Assembly (NCBI GenBank): GCA_019636815.1
Contig: JAHBWT010000022.1
Span: forward strand, 1 to 48,704
From: Nitrospira sp.
GTDB lineage: Bacteria > Nitrospirota > Nitrospiria > Nitrospirales > Nitrospiraceae
Direction of reading: 5' to 3'
Length of the DNA stretch: 48,704 nucleotides
Part shown: piece by piece, positions 24,670 through 33,366 of the stretch
Numbering within the stretch: the stretch's first letter is position 1
How the letters are laid out: every line of letters begins with the position of its first letter
Notes under the pieces: generated by a model
Told to the model about the DNA's origin: nothing
What the model saw: the letters and a program-made list of their open reading frames with translations, nothing else
Database searches by the model: none
Program-made: the position numbers and the translations under genes

Positions 24670-25610
24670 GCCACACCCTCATACGCAATTTGTTCTGTTT
24701 GCACCTGCGATAGCCGCGACGTCAATCGGCGGTTGAGAACCTTACCGATCTCGCTTGCCGCCGCAATGACCTTCCGCTCATCCACTGGAAGAGAGACTCT
24801 GGAGGCTTTGAGCGCGTACACCACATCTTCGGTGGCCACATTCCCCGACGCACCTGGCGCATACGGGCAGCCGCCCAAACCTCCGGCAGCCGTATCAAAC
24901 GACTCAATCCTGTACTCCGTCCATGCGGTCAGAACATTCGCCACGGCCATGCCGCAGGTGTCATGAACGTGAAGCGAGAGGCGGCTTCGTTCGATACGCG
25001 GTACGATCTGATCTAACAGCCTCCTCATGTCGCAGGGAGCGGCCTTGCCGACAGTGTCCCCGAGGGAGATCTCATCAACTCCGAGATCAAGCAACTGTCG
25101 CATCACGTCCAGAACCTGCGATGGCGGAACAGCTCCTTCGAAGGGACAATGGGTCACAGTAGAAATGTACCCACGCACGGTCATATCATCTCGTTTCGCT
25201 CCGAAGACCACCGGCCTGAACCGCTCGATCGACTCGCTCACCGTACAGTTAATGTTCCGTCTGGTGAATGTGTCGGAGGCCGCTGTAAAGACCGCGATCT
25301 TGCTCACGGCAGCCGCTCTCGCCCGCTCCAATCCTCGTTCGTTTGGCACCAGCGCCGAATAGACGACACCGGGTTTACGGTTGATCTTCCGGAACACCTC
25401 GTCGGAGTCCGCCAACTGCGGGATCGCTCGAGGTGACACGAAGGATCCCGCTTCGATCTCTGCCACACCGGTTTCGGACAGAGCATCCACAAATGAAACC
25501 TTGGCCTCCGTCGAAATGATGTCCGATTCGTTCTGCAGTCCGTCCCGCGGACCGACTTCAATGATGCGGACTCGAAGCGAATCGCGTTCCTGGCGATGAT
25601 TCTCTGACAT
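24666..25610 (-). CDS. Hydroxymethylglutaryl-CoA lyase
   Basis: Splits HMG-CoA into acetyl-CoA and acetoacetate, the end of leucine degradation. The 314-residue TIM-barrel protein shows IEVGPRDGLQNE (residues 17-28, catalytic Arg-Asp), EAGSFVSPRAIPQLADS, VSGYIS-type segment with the conserved Cys (THCPFEG), the LGDTVGKA motif, HVHDTCGMAVANV (metal-binding HxH) and the C-terminal loop signature GGLGGCPYAPGASGNVATED with the catalytic Cys. The frame is open to 25907, but the start at 25610 gives the family length and lies 10 bases after the preceding stop. The leucine-type hydratase and carboxyltransferase genes are immediately upstream. Confidence 0.93.
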   Translation of the reverse strand: MSENHRQERDSLRVRIIEVGPRDGLQNESDIISTEAKVSFVDALSETGVAEIEAGSFVSPRAIPQLADSDEVFRKINRKPGVVYSALVPNERGLERARAAAVSKIAVFTAASDTFTRRNINCTVSESIERFRPVVFGAKRDDMTVRGYISTVTHCPFEGAVPPSQVLDVMRQLLDLGVDEISLGDTVGKAAPCDMRRLLDQIVPRIERSRLSLHVHDTCGMAVANVLTAWTEYRIESFDTAAGGLGGCPYAPGASGNVATEDVVYALKASRVSLPVDERKVIAAASEIGKVLNRRLTSRLSQVQTEQIAYEGVA

Positions 25611-25620
25611 TGTGCGAACC

Positions 25621-26433
25621 CTACCGCTGTTCTTTACCTTCACCTGTTGGGATGACCCAGCTCGGCGCTCGGTGTTCACGAAAGGCTCGGAGTCCCTCCT
25701 GTGCCTCAGGTGAGAGGCGAGCCCGAACATTCCCCGCGACACAAGCTTTCCAGCTCTCCTCGTTCGACAGATGATGGAGTCGGCGAAGGAGCGCTTTCGT
25801 GTCTCGTACGGCCTGCGGAGCAAGGTGGGATATGTGTTCGGCCAATGCTGCAACATGGGTGTCAAGCGCAGCCGGTTCAACCACATCGTGGATAAGACCG
25901 CCGTCACGAGCGACCGGTGCGGGAAACGGCTCGCCGGTCAAACAGAATCGGCGTACGAAGGAGTTGCCGGTCTTCGCGAGCACAAAGGGCGCGATCACTG
26001 CGGGAACCAGCCCCAGGCGGACTTCGCTGAACGTGAAGGTTGCCTCCGCAGTGGCCACGGCGATGTCGCAGGACGCGATCAACCCGATTCCTCCGCCGTA
26101 GGCAGCTCCCTGAATACATCCGATCACGGGGCAGGGACAGTCATTGATGGTCAGGAACATCTCGATTAACCGCTCGGCGTCCTGCCGCGCCTCCGGAGTG
26201 GAAACGGTCCGGTCGGGCCCCATCCACCGGAGGTCTGCCCCAGCGCAGAAGCTGGAACCGGTGCCGGTCAGCACGATCACGCGCACCGAGCGGTCCTGTC
26301 CCAACGTATAGAAGGCCTCGCGGAGTTCTTCGACCATCCGGGCGTCGAATGCGTTCCGCCGATCGGGCCGATTCAAGGTCACGCGTGCGCAGCCTTTATT
26401 CGATCCAACGAGAATCGACGTAGGATTCTTCAT
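25621..26433 (-). CDS. liuC: Enoyl-CoA hydratase family, probable methylglutaconyl-CoA hydratase (LiuC-like)
   Basis: Likely hydrates 3-methylglutaconyl-CoA to HMG-CoA in leucine degradation. The 270-residue crotonase-fold protein has FCAGADLRWM (62-71), the YGGGIGLIASCDIAVA segment and FSEVRLGLVPAVIAPF (135-150). The first catalytic Glu position of canonical hydratases (GGGxE) is a Gly here (G117), while the second Glu (E137) is kept; I recall the same substitution in bacterial LiuC-type proteins, which supports the specific call. A GAGGT ribosome site precedes the start. It lies 7 bases after the carboxyltransferase stop and 10 bases before the HMG-CoA lyase start. Confidence 0.8.
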   Translation of the reverse strand: MKNPTSILVGSNKGCARVTLNRPDRRNAFDARMVEELREAFYTLGQDRSVRVIVLTGTGSSFCAGADLRWMGPDRTVSTPEARQDAERLIEMFLTINDCPCPVIGCIQGAAYGGGIGLIASCDIAVATAEATFTFSEVRLGLVPAVIAPFVLAKTGNSFVRRFCLTGEPFPAPVARDGGLIHDVVEPAALDTHVAALAEHISHLAPQAVRDTKALLRRLHHLSNEESWKACVAGNVRARLSPEAQEGLRAFREHRAPSWVIPTGEGKEQR

Positions 26434-26440
26434 CCGTACC

Positions 26441-28045
26441 TCACATGCGAAAAACGGGGAAGTGCGACATGCGGACCGGCGTCGTCATGGCGACGTCAAG
26501 ACACAGACCGAGAATCTGTCTCGTCTCGACGGGATCGATGATGCCGTCGTCCCAGAGCCGAGCCGTGCTGAAATAGGGACTACCCTCCCGCTCATACTGA
26601 GCCCGCGTGGAGTCCGTGATCTTTCGCTGCTCATCTTCCGACAGAGCGGCCTTGTCACGGGCTCGCTGCTGCTGTTTCACCGTCAAGAGCACCTGGGTCG
26701 CCTGTTGTGCTCCCATCACGGAGGTCCGGGCATTGGGCCAAATGAATAAAAACCGCGGACCGTAGGCTCGTCCGCACATGGCGTAATTGCCGGCTCCATG
26801 GGAGGCGCCGATGATAATGGTGAACTTCGGGACGTCGGCGGTAGCCACCGCCTGCACCATCTTGGCGCCGGCCTTGATGATCCCCCGCGACTCATACTCC
26901 TTACCGACCATGAAGCCTGTGATGTTTTGGAGAAACACGAGAGGCAGCCGCCGCTGGGCACAGAGTTGTACAAAGTGCGCGCCTTTCAAGGCGGCTTCGG
27001 AAAAGAGGACACCGTTGTTCGCAATAATGCCGACCTGGTGCCCCATCCAGCGGGCGAACCCGCACGTGAGCGTCCGGCCATACCGGGCCTTAAACTCGTG
27101 GAAACGGCTGCCGTCCACCACGCGGGCAATAACCTCACGAGCCTCGAAGGCCTGACGCGGATTGTTCGGAATGAGTCCGTACAGTTCGCCGGCCGGGAAG
27201 CGCGGCTCCTCGATCGCCGCCGGCCTGCGAAGAACCGGCCGTCGAGGCAGTGTGTCGACGATCGACCGGCAGATCTCGATCGCCTCCTGGTCATTGCCGG
27301 CAAGATGATCGCTCACACCCGAGAGCCTGGTGTGGAGATCCGCCCCGCCGAGTTCTTCGGCGGTGACCTCCTCACCGGTTGCAGCTTTGACGAGCGGCGG
27401 CCCCGCGAGATAGATGGTGCCTGTGCCTTTGACGATCACGTTTTCGTCACACATGGCCGGCACATAGGCGCCACCCGCAGTGCACATTCCCATGACGACG
27501 GCAATTTGAGGAATACCGAGGGCAGACATGCGCGCCTGGTTATAGAAGATCCGCCCGAAGTGTTCCTTGTCGGCGAAGACGTCCCCTTGCATCGGCAGGA
27601 ACACACCACCGGAATCCACGAGATAGATCGCGGGCAGCCGATTATCCAGCGCGATCTCTTGAGCCCGGAGATGTTTCTTAATCGTGATCGGGAAATACGT
27701 CCCGCCTTTGACCGTCGCGTCGTTGGCGGCGATGACACAGGGCCGTCCCGACACAGAGCCGACGCCGGTGATCAGACCGGCGGCGGAGATCTGATCGTCA
27801 TACATGCCGGACGCCGCCAGAGGACTGAGTTCCAGCCACGTGGCGTCTGGGTCGAGCAGCCTCGCGATCCGCTCGCGGGCGGTCAGCTTGCCTCGTTGTT
27901 GATGAAGGGCGACGGCTTCCGGCGGCCCTCCGGCACGAGCAAGGGCGAGATGCTTCCGGAGGTCGGCCACCAGACTCTCATAGTGCGCACGATTCGAAGC
28001 AAATTCGCTGGAATCGGTCATCACTGCTGTCGTCAATGGACGCAT
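26441..28045 (-). CDS. liuB: Acyl-CoA carboxyltransferase subunit, methylcrotonyl-CoA carboxylase beta type
   Basis: The carboxyltransferase half of a biotin-dependent acyl-CoA carboxylase, 534 aa. It shows [14 protein letters not shown] near the N-terminus, [53 protein letters not shown] and [17 protein letters not shown], a set typical of methylcrotonyl-CoA rather than propionyl-CoA carboxylases, and in the C-terminal half [15 protein letters not shown] and [16 protein letters not shown]. Between the leucine hydratase and the mutase small subunit, it fits leucine degradation. No biotin carboxylase/biotin carrier partner is encoded in the window, which is unusual because the two subunits are commonly adjacent. 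Confidence 0.88.
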   Translation of the reverse strand: MRPLTTAVMTDSSEFASNRAHYESLVADLRKHLALARAGGPPEAVALHQQRGKLTARERIARLLDPDATWLELSPLAASGMYDDQISAAGLITGVGSVSGRPCVIAANDATVKGGTYFPITIKKHLRAQEIALDNRLPAIYLVDSGGVFLPMQGDVFADKEHFGRIFYNQARMSALGIPQIAVVMGMCTAGGAYVPAMCDENVIVKGTGTIYLAGPPLVKAATGEEVTAEELGGADLHTRLSGVSDHLAGNDQEAIEICRSIVDTLPRRPVLRRPAAIEEPRFPAGELYGLIPNNPRQAFEAREVIARVVDGSRFHEFKARYGRTLTCGFARWMGHQVGIIANNGVLFSEAALKGAHFVQLCAQRRLPLVFLQNITGFMVGKEYESRGIIKAGAKMVQAVATADVPKFTIIIGASHGAGNYAMCGRAYGPRFLFIWPNARTSVMGAQQATQVLLTVKQQQRARDKAALSEDEQRKITDSTRAQYEREGSPYFSTARLWDDGIIDPVETRQILGLCLDVAMTTPVRMSHFPVFRM

Positions 28046-28051
28046 GGTACT

Positions 28052-28459
28052 TCAACCCTGTGGTTTGAGCCCTTGTACGAACTTCACGATGTCCTCCATG
28101 GGCGCCCCCGGCCCGAAGAGAGCCTTCACACCTGCCGCTGTAAGCGTGAGTGCATCCTCATCGGGAATGATTCCGCCGCCGAACAAGGCAATGTCTTCGG
28201 CATCCTGTTCCTTGAGGAGCTCGAGGACGCGCCGAAACAGCGTATTGTGCGCGCCCGAAAGAATGCTCAAGCCGATCGCATCCACATCCTCTTGAATGGC
28301 CGCGCTGACCACCTGTTCCGGTGTCTGATGCAGGCCCGTATAGATGACCTCCATTCCGGCGTCCCGTAATGCGCGCGCGATGAGTTTCACCCCCCGGTCA
28401 TGACCGTCGAGACCGACCTTGCCGACCAGAACGCGAAGAGGCTTGCTCGCTACTGCCAT
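28052..28459 (-). CDS. Methylmalonyl-CoA mutase small (B12-binding) subunit
   Basis: A 135-residue cobalamin-binding domain. The base-off/His-on motif DGHDRG spans residues 18-23, with H20 as the lower axial ligand; [19 protein letters not shown] and GGGIIP complete the Rossmann-like B12 fold. It is the separate C-terminal half of methylmalonyl-CoA mutase; the catalytic half is at 29516-31111. GAGGTG lies eight bases before the ATG at 28459. Its start overlaps the end of the MBL-fold gene by 10 bases and its stop lies 6 bases before the carboxyltransferase start, so it is within a tightly coupled run. Confidence 0.92.
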   Translation of the reverse strand: MAVASKPLRVLVGKVGLDGHDRGVKLIARALRDAGMEVIYTGLHQTPEQVVSAAIQEDVDAIGLSILSGAHNTLFRRVLELLKEQDAEDIALFGGGIIPDEDALTLTAAGVKALFGPGAPMEDIVKFVQGLKPQG

Positions 28460-29298
28460 GACGACACCTCATGCAGAAAATATTTGCCTTCCTGATCCCT
28501 CCGAACATATCCCCCCTGAACCACTGGGTCATGCTCGAAGAGCAGCAACCATCGCTGCTCGAACGCCCGATCCAACACCCACCGTTTTGTCTCCAGGGTC
28601 TGGATGGGGAAAAGATCGTAGCCCATGACGTAGGGAAGCGGCAGGTGCGACACGGTCGGAATCAAGTCGCCGAGAAAAAACGCCACCTCCCCTTCAGATT
28701 CGATCTTGATGCTCTGATGGCAGCGCGTATGGCCGGCGGTGACGACCGCCGCCACGCCCGGAACGAGCTCCGTGTCACCGTTGATAAATTCCCACTGCCT
28801 GAAATGGGCAATCGGCGCGAAGTTGTCCGGGCGATAGCTGGCTCTGGTCCGTTCATTGGCGCGAGCGGCGTCTTCAAATTCGCCCTGCTGAATCAGGTAG
28901 CTCGCCTTGGGGAAGGTCGGCCTGATGCTTCCATTCTCTTCTTTTATGGTGTTCCCCCCTGCGTGATCAAAATGCAGATGCGTATTGATCACCAGATGAA
29001 TGTCATCCGGTCCCACGCCTAACCGCTTGAGAGATTCCAGTATCGTGGGTGTCCGCTCGACAGCGAACATGCGCCGAAACGTCTCGTCTTCCTTAGGCCC
29101 CAGCCCGGTATCGACCAAGATATTCTTGCCATCGGCCCGAATCAGCAGAGCGGTGACGCTAAGCGGAATCCGGTTCAACTCATCGGCGGGACAACATTTC
29201 TCCCACAAGACTTTCGGTACAACACCAAACATTGCTCCCCCATCCAGCCGAAACCGACCGTCGCTGACGGGATAAATCTCAAACGCCCCGAGCTTCAT
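28450..29298 (-). CDS. MBL-fold metallo-hydrolase
   Basis: A metallo-beta-lactamase-fold hydrolase of 282 aa with the dinuclear zinc motif HLHFDH at residues 107-112, a further His in [10 protein letters not shown], and an Asp in FFLGDLIPT. Sequence style is near lactonase/glyoxalase-II-like members. The substrate is unknown. It sits between the two subunit genes of methylmalonyl-CoA mutase and overlaps the small-subunit start by 10 bases, so it is almost certainly co-translated with it. A thioester or acyl-CoA hydrolase role that relieves CoA trapping is a plausible guess. GGAGAGAGGACC precedes the ATG at 29298. Confidence 0.85.
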   Translation of the reverse strand: MKLGAFEIYPVSDGRFRLDGGAMFGVVPKVLWEKCCPADELNRIPLSVTALLIRADGKNILVDTGLGPKEDETFRRMFAVERTPTILESLKRLGVGPDDIHLVINTHLHFDHAGGNTIKEENGSIRPTFPKASYLIQQGEFEDAARANERTRASYRPDNFAPIAHFRQWEFINGDTELVPGVAAVVTAGHTRCHQSIKIESEGEVAFFLGDLIPTVSHLPLPYVMGYDLFPIQTLETKRWVLDRAFEQRWLLLFEHDPVVQGGYVRRDQEGKYFLHEVSSWQ

Positions 29299-29320
29299 GG
29301 TCCTCTCTCCTTACCCCGGT

Positions 29321-29510
29321 CCTCGGCTGGAAGGTTTGGGCACGGAGGCTTTCGCCATAGCGCCAGTTGCCATTTCAAGACACCGCATAGATGCCGCTCC
29401 GCCGTTCTTCTAGTCCGATAAGGCGAACGGCCAACACCCCAAGTCCTCAATTGCTGTCCTCGCTCATCGCATTATGGCGAAACCGACGGTGCCCATCCTT
29501 CCAGCCGAGG
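29321..29510. repeat. 190-bp nested inverted-repeat structure between mutase and MBL genes
   Basis: The arm 29321-29358 (starting CCTCGGCTGGAAGG) is complementary to 29474-29510 over about 37 bases: 14 perfect pairs at the ends, then TGGGCAC and TTTCGCCAT blocks with a few mismatches between. Inside the 115-base centre a second stem GCCGTTC/GAACGGC (29401-29407/29425-29431) is nested. The right arm begins 6 bases after the mutase stop codon. I see no flanking direct repeat. It may be a miniature (MITE-like) element or a large mRNA structure inside the operon. Confidence 0.75.
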
Positions 29511-29515
29511 CCCTC

Positions 29516-31111
29516 CTACAACACTGCCGGCTCCCGATACGTGCCGAATACTTCTTTCAAGGCCATGCAAATTTCGCCCAACGTCGCCTTGGCCTTCACC
29601 GCCTCGATGAGATACGGCATCACGTTCTCACCGCATGAGGCTGCTTCCTGCAGCGCCTCGACGGCGCCGGCCATCTTGAATGGATCACGTGTCTTGCGCA
29701 GATCAGACAGACGCGCCACCTGTTCGCTCTCGATTTCCTGCCCGATCTGAAGGATCGGGATCGGGCGTTCCTCCGGTTCCACATACTCGTTGACGCCGAC
29801 CACGATCCGCTCTTTACGTTCCACCTCACGTTGATATCGCTGGGAGGCGTCGAGAATTTCATGCTGTGGGAATCCCCCCTCGATCGCCCGGACCATGCCG
29901 CCCAGGTCATCCAACCGACGAAAGTAATCCAGCGCCGCCTCTTCGAGACGGTTCGTGAGGCTTTCGACATAATAGGAGCCGCCCAGGGGATCGACGCTGT
30001 TGGCGACCTCGCTTTCCTGCGCAATGATCTGTTGCGTGCGCAGCGCCAGTTTCACCGCGCTCTCGGTCGGCAGCGCGAGCGTTTCGTCCATTGAATTGGT
30101 ATGGAGGGATTGCGTACCGCCCAAGACGGCCGCCAGGGCCTGAATCGTCGTCCGAACGACGTTGTTCATCGGCTGTTGGGCCGTGAGGGAACAGCCGGCG
30201 GTCTGCGCATGGCAGCGGAGCTGCGCCGAACGCGGATCGCCGGGCCGATACCGGCGCGTCATTTCGCGGGCCCATAGCCGACGGGCCGCGCGGAACTTGG
30301 CGATTTCCTCGAAAAAGTCGTTGTGCGCGTTAAAAAAGAACGAAAGTTGTGGAGCGAACCGGTCCACGGGAAGACCGGCTTTCACCGCCGCGTCTACATA
30401 GGTGAGGCCGTCGTACAGGGTAAAGGCCAGTTCCTGCACCGCGGTCGAACCGGCTTCCCGGATGTGATACCCGCTGATGCTGATCGGATGCCACTTGGGC
30501 GCATGCTCGGCGCAGTACGCGATTGTGTCGGTGATCAGGCGGAGCGAAGGCTCCGGCGGAAAGAGCCACTCTTTCTGCGCGATATATTCCTTCAGAATGT
30601 CATTCTGCAACGTGCCGTCCAGCCGATCGAGACGGATGCCGCGCTTCTCCGCGACCGCGATGTACATCGCAAAGATCACGGCGGCCGGACCGTTGATCGT
30701 CATCGACGTGGTGACCTGATCGAGCGGAATACCGTCGAACAGTCGCTCCATATCGTCGAGCGACGAGACCGCGACACCGCAGTGACCGATCTCTCCATGC
30801 GCGCGGGGATCATCTGCGTCGATCCCCATGAGGGTCGGCATATCGAACGCGACGCTCAGTCCGCTCTGTCCATGCTGGAGGAGATATTTGAAGCGGCGAT
30901 TGGTATCGCTCGCCAATCCGAACCCGGCGAATTGCCGCATCGTCCAGAGACGCCCGCGATACATGGTTGAATGGATGCCACGGGTGTATGGGAATTCACC
31001 CGGTGCTCCGAGCTGGTCATCCGATGACCAGTCTTTCAGATCGTCACGCGTATACACGCGATGAACGTCGAGTCCCGAGAGAGAGACAAATCGTGGTTTG
31101 CGCTCTTGCAT
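29516..31111 (-). CDS. Methylmalonyl-CoA mutase large (catalytic) subunit, split type
   Basis: Rearranges (R)-methylmalonyl-CoA to succinyl-CoA by a B12 radical mechanism. The 531-residue TIM-barrel half has [25 protein letters not shown] near residues 40-64, [75 protein letters not shown] and [16 protein letters not shown]. The Arg in PEPSLRLI aligns with the carboxylate-binding Arg of methylmalonyl-CoA mutases as I recall it, arguing against isobutyryl-CoA mutase. The cobalamin domain is a separate gene (28052-28459). GGAGGAG precedes the start at 31111. No epimerase or propionyl-CoA carboxylase lies nearby. Confidence 0.92.
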   Translation of the reverse strand: MQERKPRFVSLSGLDVHRVYTRDDLKDWSSDDQLGAPGEFPYTRGIHSTMYRGRLWTMRQFAGFGLASDTNRRFKYLLQHGQSGLSVAFDMPTLMGIDADDPRAHGEIGHCGVAVSSLDDMERLFDGIPLDQVTTSMTINGPAAVIFAMYIAVAEKRGIRLDRLDGTLQNDILKEYIAQKEWLFPPEPSLRLITDTIAYCAEHAPKWHPISISGYHIREAGSTAVQELAFTLYDGLTYVDAAVKAGLPVDRFAPQLSFFFNAHNDFFEEIAKFRAARRLWAREMTRRYRPGDPRSAQLRCHAQTAGCSLTAQQPMNNVVRTTIQALAAVLGGTQSLHTNSMDETLALPTESAVKLALRTQQIIAQESEVANSVDPLGGSYYVESLTNRLEEAALDYFRRLDDLGGMVRAIEGGFPQHEILDASQRYQREVERKERIVVGVNEYVEPEERPIPILQIGQEIESEQVARLSDLRKTRDPFKMAGAVEALQEAASCGENVMPYLIEAVKAKATLGEICMALKEVFGTYREPAVL

Positions 31112-31151
31112 CGATCTCCTCCGGATCGTGGGAGTGAACCGGGAGCCAAGA

Positions 31152-32051
31152 TCAAGACTGACTGTTTATCGTTTCCTGCCGTTCGTTCCTCCCTTCATAG
31201 ACGTAGAACCCGCGGCCGCTCTTCCGCCCCAACCATCCCGCTTCGACATACCGACGCAGTACGGGGCACGGGCGAAATTTGGGATCACCCAAGTCTTGAT
31301 ACAGGACATCGCAGATGGCCAGCACGGTATCCAAGCCGATACGGTCGGCAAGGGCCAGCGGTCCCATGGGATGATTGGCGCCGGTCGTCATCGCCAGATC
31401 GATATCCTCGGCAGACGCCACGCCTTCCTCCAATGTGAACACAGCTTCATTGATCATGGGAATCAGAACTCGGTTCACGATGAATCCAGGCACATCCTTG
31501 GCCAGGACTGGTATTTTCCCCAAACGCTTCGCCAAGCCGAGTGCGAGGTGTGTCGTTCGTTCCGATGTTTCCAGCCCGCGCACAACTTCCACGAGCTTCA
31601 TCACAGGCGCAGGATTCATGAAATGCAAGCCGATGACGCGGTCCGGACGGCCGGACGCAGCGCCCAATTTGGTGATTGAAATGGATGAGGTGTTGCTCGC
31701 GAGCACAGCCTGCGGTAAACAGATTCGGCTCAATTGGGCAAAGAGTTCCTGCTTCAACCCAAGGTTTTCAGGAACTGCTTCGATGACCACCTGGACGTCT
31801 TGCAAGCAGTCGAGCTGTCCCAGTGGATGGATGAGCGCCAACACCTCTCCTGCCTGATGGCCGGTCAGGCTGCCTCGTTCAACCGCGCGTTCCAATCCGG
31901 CACGAATGGTGGAAACGGCCTCCGTTAATGGCGGTTCGGCGACATCCACGAGGAGGACTTCATAGCCGGCGGTGGCGCACACCTGGCTGATGCCACGGCC
32001 CATTTGGCCGGCTCCGACAATGCCGATCGTCTTGATCTCGTCGAGTTTCAT
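31152..32051 (-). CDS. 3-Hydroxyacyl-CoA (3-hydroxybutyryl-CoA) dehydrogenase
   Basis: NAD-dependent oxidation of 3-hydroxyacyl-CoA to the 3-oxo form. The 299-residue protein has the Rossmann motif [11 protein letters not shown] at its N-terminus, SNTSSISIT (substrate-contacting Ser), the catalytic His-Glu pair in [17 protein letters not shown], and the C-terminal domain segments [16 protein letters not shown] and [17 protein letters not shown] chose the ATG at 32051 ([12 protein letters not shown] just upstream) over 32069, which has no ribosome site. It may serve isoleucine (2-methyl-3-hydroxybutyryl-CoA) or acetoacetyl-CoA metabolism with the neighbouring thiolase. Confidence 0.9.
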   Translation of the reverse strand: MKLDEIKTIGIVGAGQMGRGISQVCATAGYEVLLVDVAEPPLTEAVSTIRAGLERAVERGSLTGHQAGEVLALIHPLGQLDCLQDVQVVIEAVPENLGLKQELFAQLSRICLPQAVLASNTSSISITKLGAASGRPDRVIGLHFMNPAPVMKLVEVVRGLETSERTTHLALGLAKRLGKIPVLAKDVPGFIVNRVLIPMINEAVFTLEEGVASAEDIDLAMTTGANHPMGPLALADRIGLDTVLAICDVLYQDLGDPKFRPCPVLRRYVEAGWLGRKSGRGFYVYEGRNERQETINSQS

Positions 32052-32084
32052 AGTCTCCAAGTAGGTCATTGGCCACGGTTAACG

Positions 32085-32120
32085 GTCATCGGTCATGAAA
32101 GAGGCTGCCTCACCGATGAC
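32085..32120. repeat. 9-bp inverted repeat in the thiolase-dehydrogenase gap
   Basis: GTCATCGGT (32085-32093) is perfectly complementary to ACCGATGAC (32112-32120); the 18-base centre itself contains the palindrome GAGGCTGCCTC. The arm begins 13 bases after the thiolase stop (minus strand) and the element ends before the dehydrogenase start. Neighbouring GGTCAT repeats suggest slippage-derived sequence. Confidence 0.6.
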
Positions 32121-32133
32121 AGGTGACAATTGA

Positions 32134-33324
32134 TTAGTACCGTTCCACGATCATCGCCAATGCTTCGCCTCCGCCGATGCAGAGGCCAGCTAACCCCCGC
32201 CTCGCCCCACGCGCGGCCATGGCATGGACCAGCGTCGTGAGGATGCGCGCCCCGGTTGCTCCAATGGGGTGACCGAGCGCGACCGCACCACCGTTCACGT
32301 TCACCTTTTTCCCGTCCAGTCCCAACTCCCGGTTGATCGCAAGGGACACGGCCGAAAACGCTTCGTTGATTTCAAACAAATCGATGTCCCCGACCATGAA
32401 GCCCGTTTTCTTCAGCACCCGCTTGATCGCCTCGATCGGCGCTATCGTAAACCATTCCGGCGCCAGCGCTGCTCCGGCGTAGCCGACAATACGCGCCATC
32501 GGTGCAAGCCCGAGGCGTGCCGCTTCCTCTTCCGCCATGACGACCACCGCTGCCGCACCATCATTGCAGGATGGAGAATTGCCCACGGTCAGAACGCCGT
32601 CGCCCTGGAATACCGGCTTCAGCTCGCGCATTTTGCTCAGATCGACTCGATTCGGCTCCTCATCCTCCGTAACAGTTACCGCCGGACCTTTACGCGGCCG
32701 CGCCTCGACCGGCACAATTTCCCGTTTAAAGATTCCACCCGCGATTGCCTCGCGCGCGCGCCGATAGCTCTCAAGGGCGAAGTCATCGAGCTCGTTTCTC
32801 GTCAACCGATACTTGGCGGCGCAGAGTTCGCCTCCGTTCCCCATATGGAAATCATTGTAGCCGTCCCACAGCCCGTCTTTGACGAGACTGTCGACCAATT
32901 CTGCATGTCCCAAGCGATATCCCTGTCGCGCTTTCTCCAGTAAATACGGCGCACGGGTCATGTTTTCCATCCCACCCGCCACGACGACGGTCGCTTCTCC
33001 AAGCGCAATCGCTTGGGACGCCATGATGACCGTCTGGATGCTGGAGCCGCAGACTTTATTCACCGTCGTGGCGCCGATCGAGTGTGGAATTCCGGCTCCG
33101 ATCGATGCCTGCCGCGCCGGCGCTTGCCCCAGACCGGCACTGAGGACGCAGCCCATGTAGACGTGATCGACACGGTCCGGCGGCAGATGTGCTCGCTTCA
33201 ATGCTTCGGCGATAGCGAGACTGCCCAATTTTGTCGCCGACACCTGGCTGAACGCGCCGTTGAAACTCCCCATCGGGGTCCGTACTGCACTGACGATCAC
33301 CGCCCGCTTCATTCCGTTCACCAC
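32134..33324 (-). CDS. Acetyl-CoA C-acyltransferase (thiolase), acetoacetyl-CoA type
   Basis: A degradative/biosynthetic type II thiolase of 396 aa that cleaves 3-oxoacyl-CoA with CoA. The acyl-accepting Cys92 is in NKVCGSSIQ, the catalytic His in GHPIGATGAR, and the second Cys in CIGGGEALA; NEAFSAVS is also present. A GTG at 33324 with GGAGGGG close upstream is the preferred start; the internal ATG at 33312 is less well placed. It would produce acetyl-CoA and propionyl-CoA from 2-methylacetoacetyl-CoA (isoleucine), or split acetoacetyl-CoA arising from leucine and tyrosine. No acetoacetate-activating enzyme is visible in the window. Confidence 0.92.
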   Translation of the reverse strand: MVNGMKRAVIVSAVRTPMGSFNGAFSQVSATKLGSLAIAEALKRAHLPPDRVDHVYMGCVLSAGLGQAPARQASIGAGIPHSIGATTVNKVCGSSIQTVIMASQAIALGEATVVVAGGMENMTRAPYLLEKARQGYRLGHAELVDSLVKDGLWDGYNDFHMGNGGELCAAKYRLTRNELDDFALESYRRAREAIAGGIFKREIVPVEARPRKGPAVTVTEDEEPNRVDLSKMRELKPVFQGDGVLTVGNSPSCNDGAAAVVVMAEEEAARLGLAPMARIVGYAGAALAPEWFTIAPIEAIKRVLKKTGFMVGDIDLFEINEAFSAVSLAINRELGLDGKKVNVNGGAVALGHPIGATGARILTTLVHAMAARGARRGLAGLCIGGGEALAMIVERY

Positions 33325-33366
33325 GTTTCCCCTCCACTCCTTACGCCTTACCCGTCACGTTCTCAC

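Noticed and set aside
25611-25907. N-terminal extension of the HMG-CoA lyase frame
   Set aside because: It overlaps the conserved end of the upstream hydratase gene; the ATG at 25610 matches the family start.
26798-28369. 523-codon plus-strand open frame
   Set aside because: It is antisense to the carboxyltransferase and B12-subunit genes, which have clear family motifs; its translation is rich in Arg/His/Asp and shows no domain. It is a shadow of GC-biased codons.
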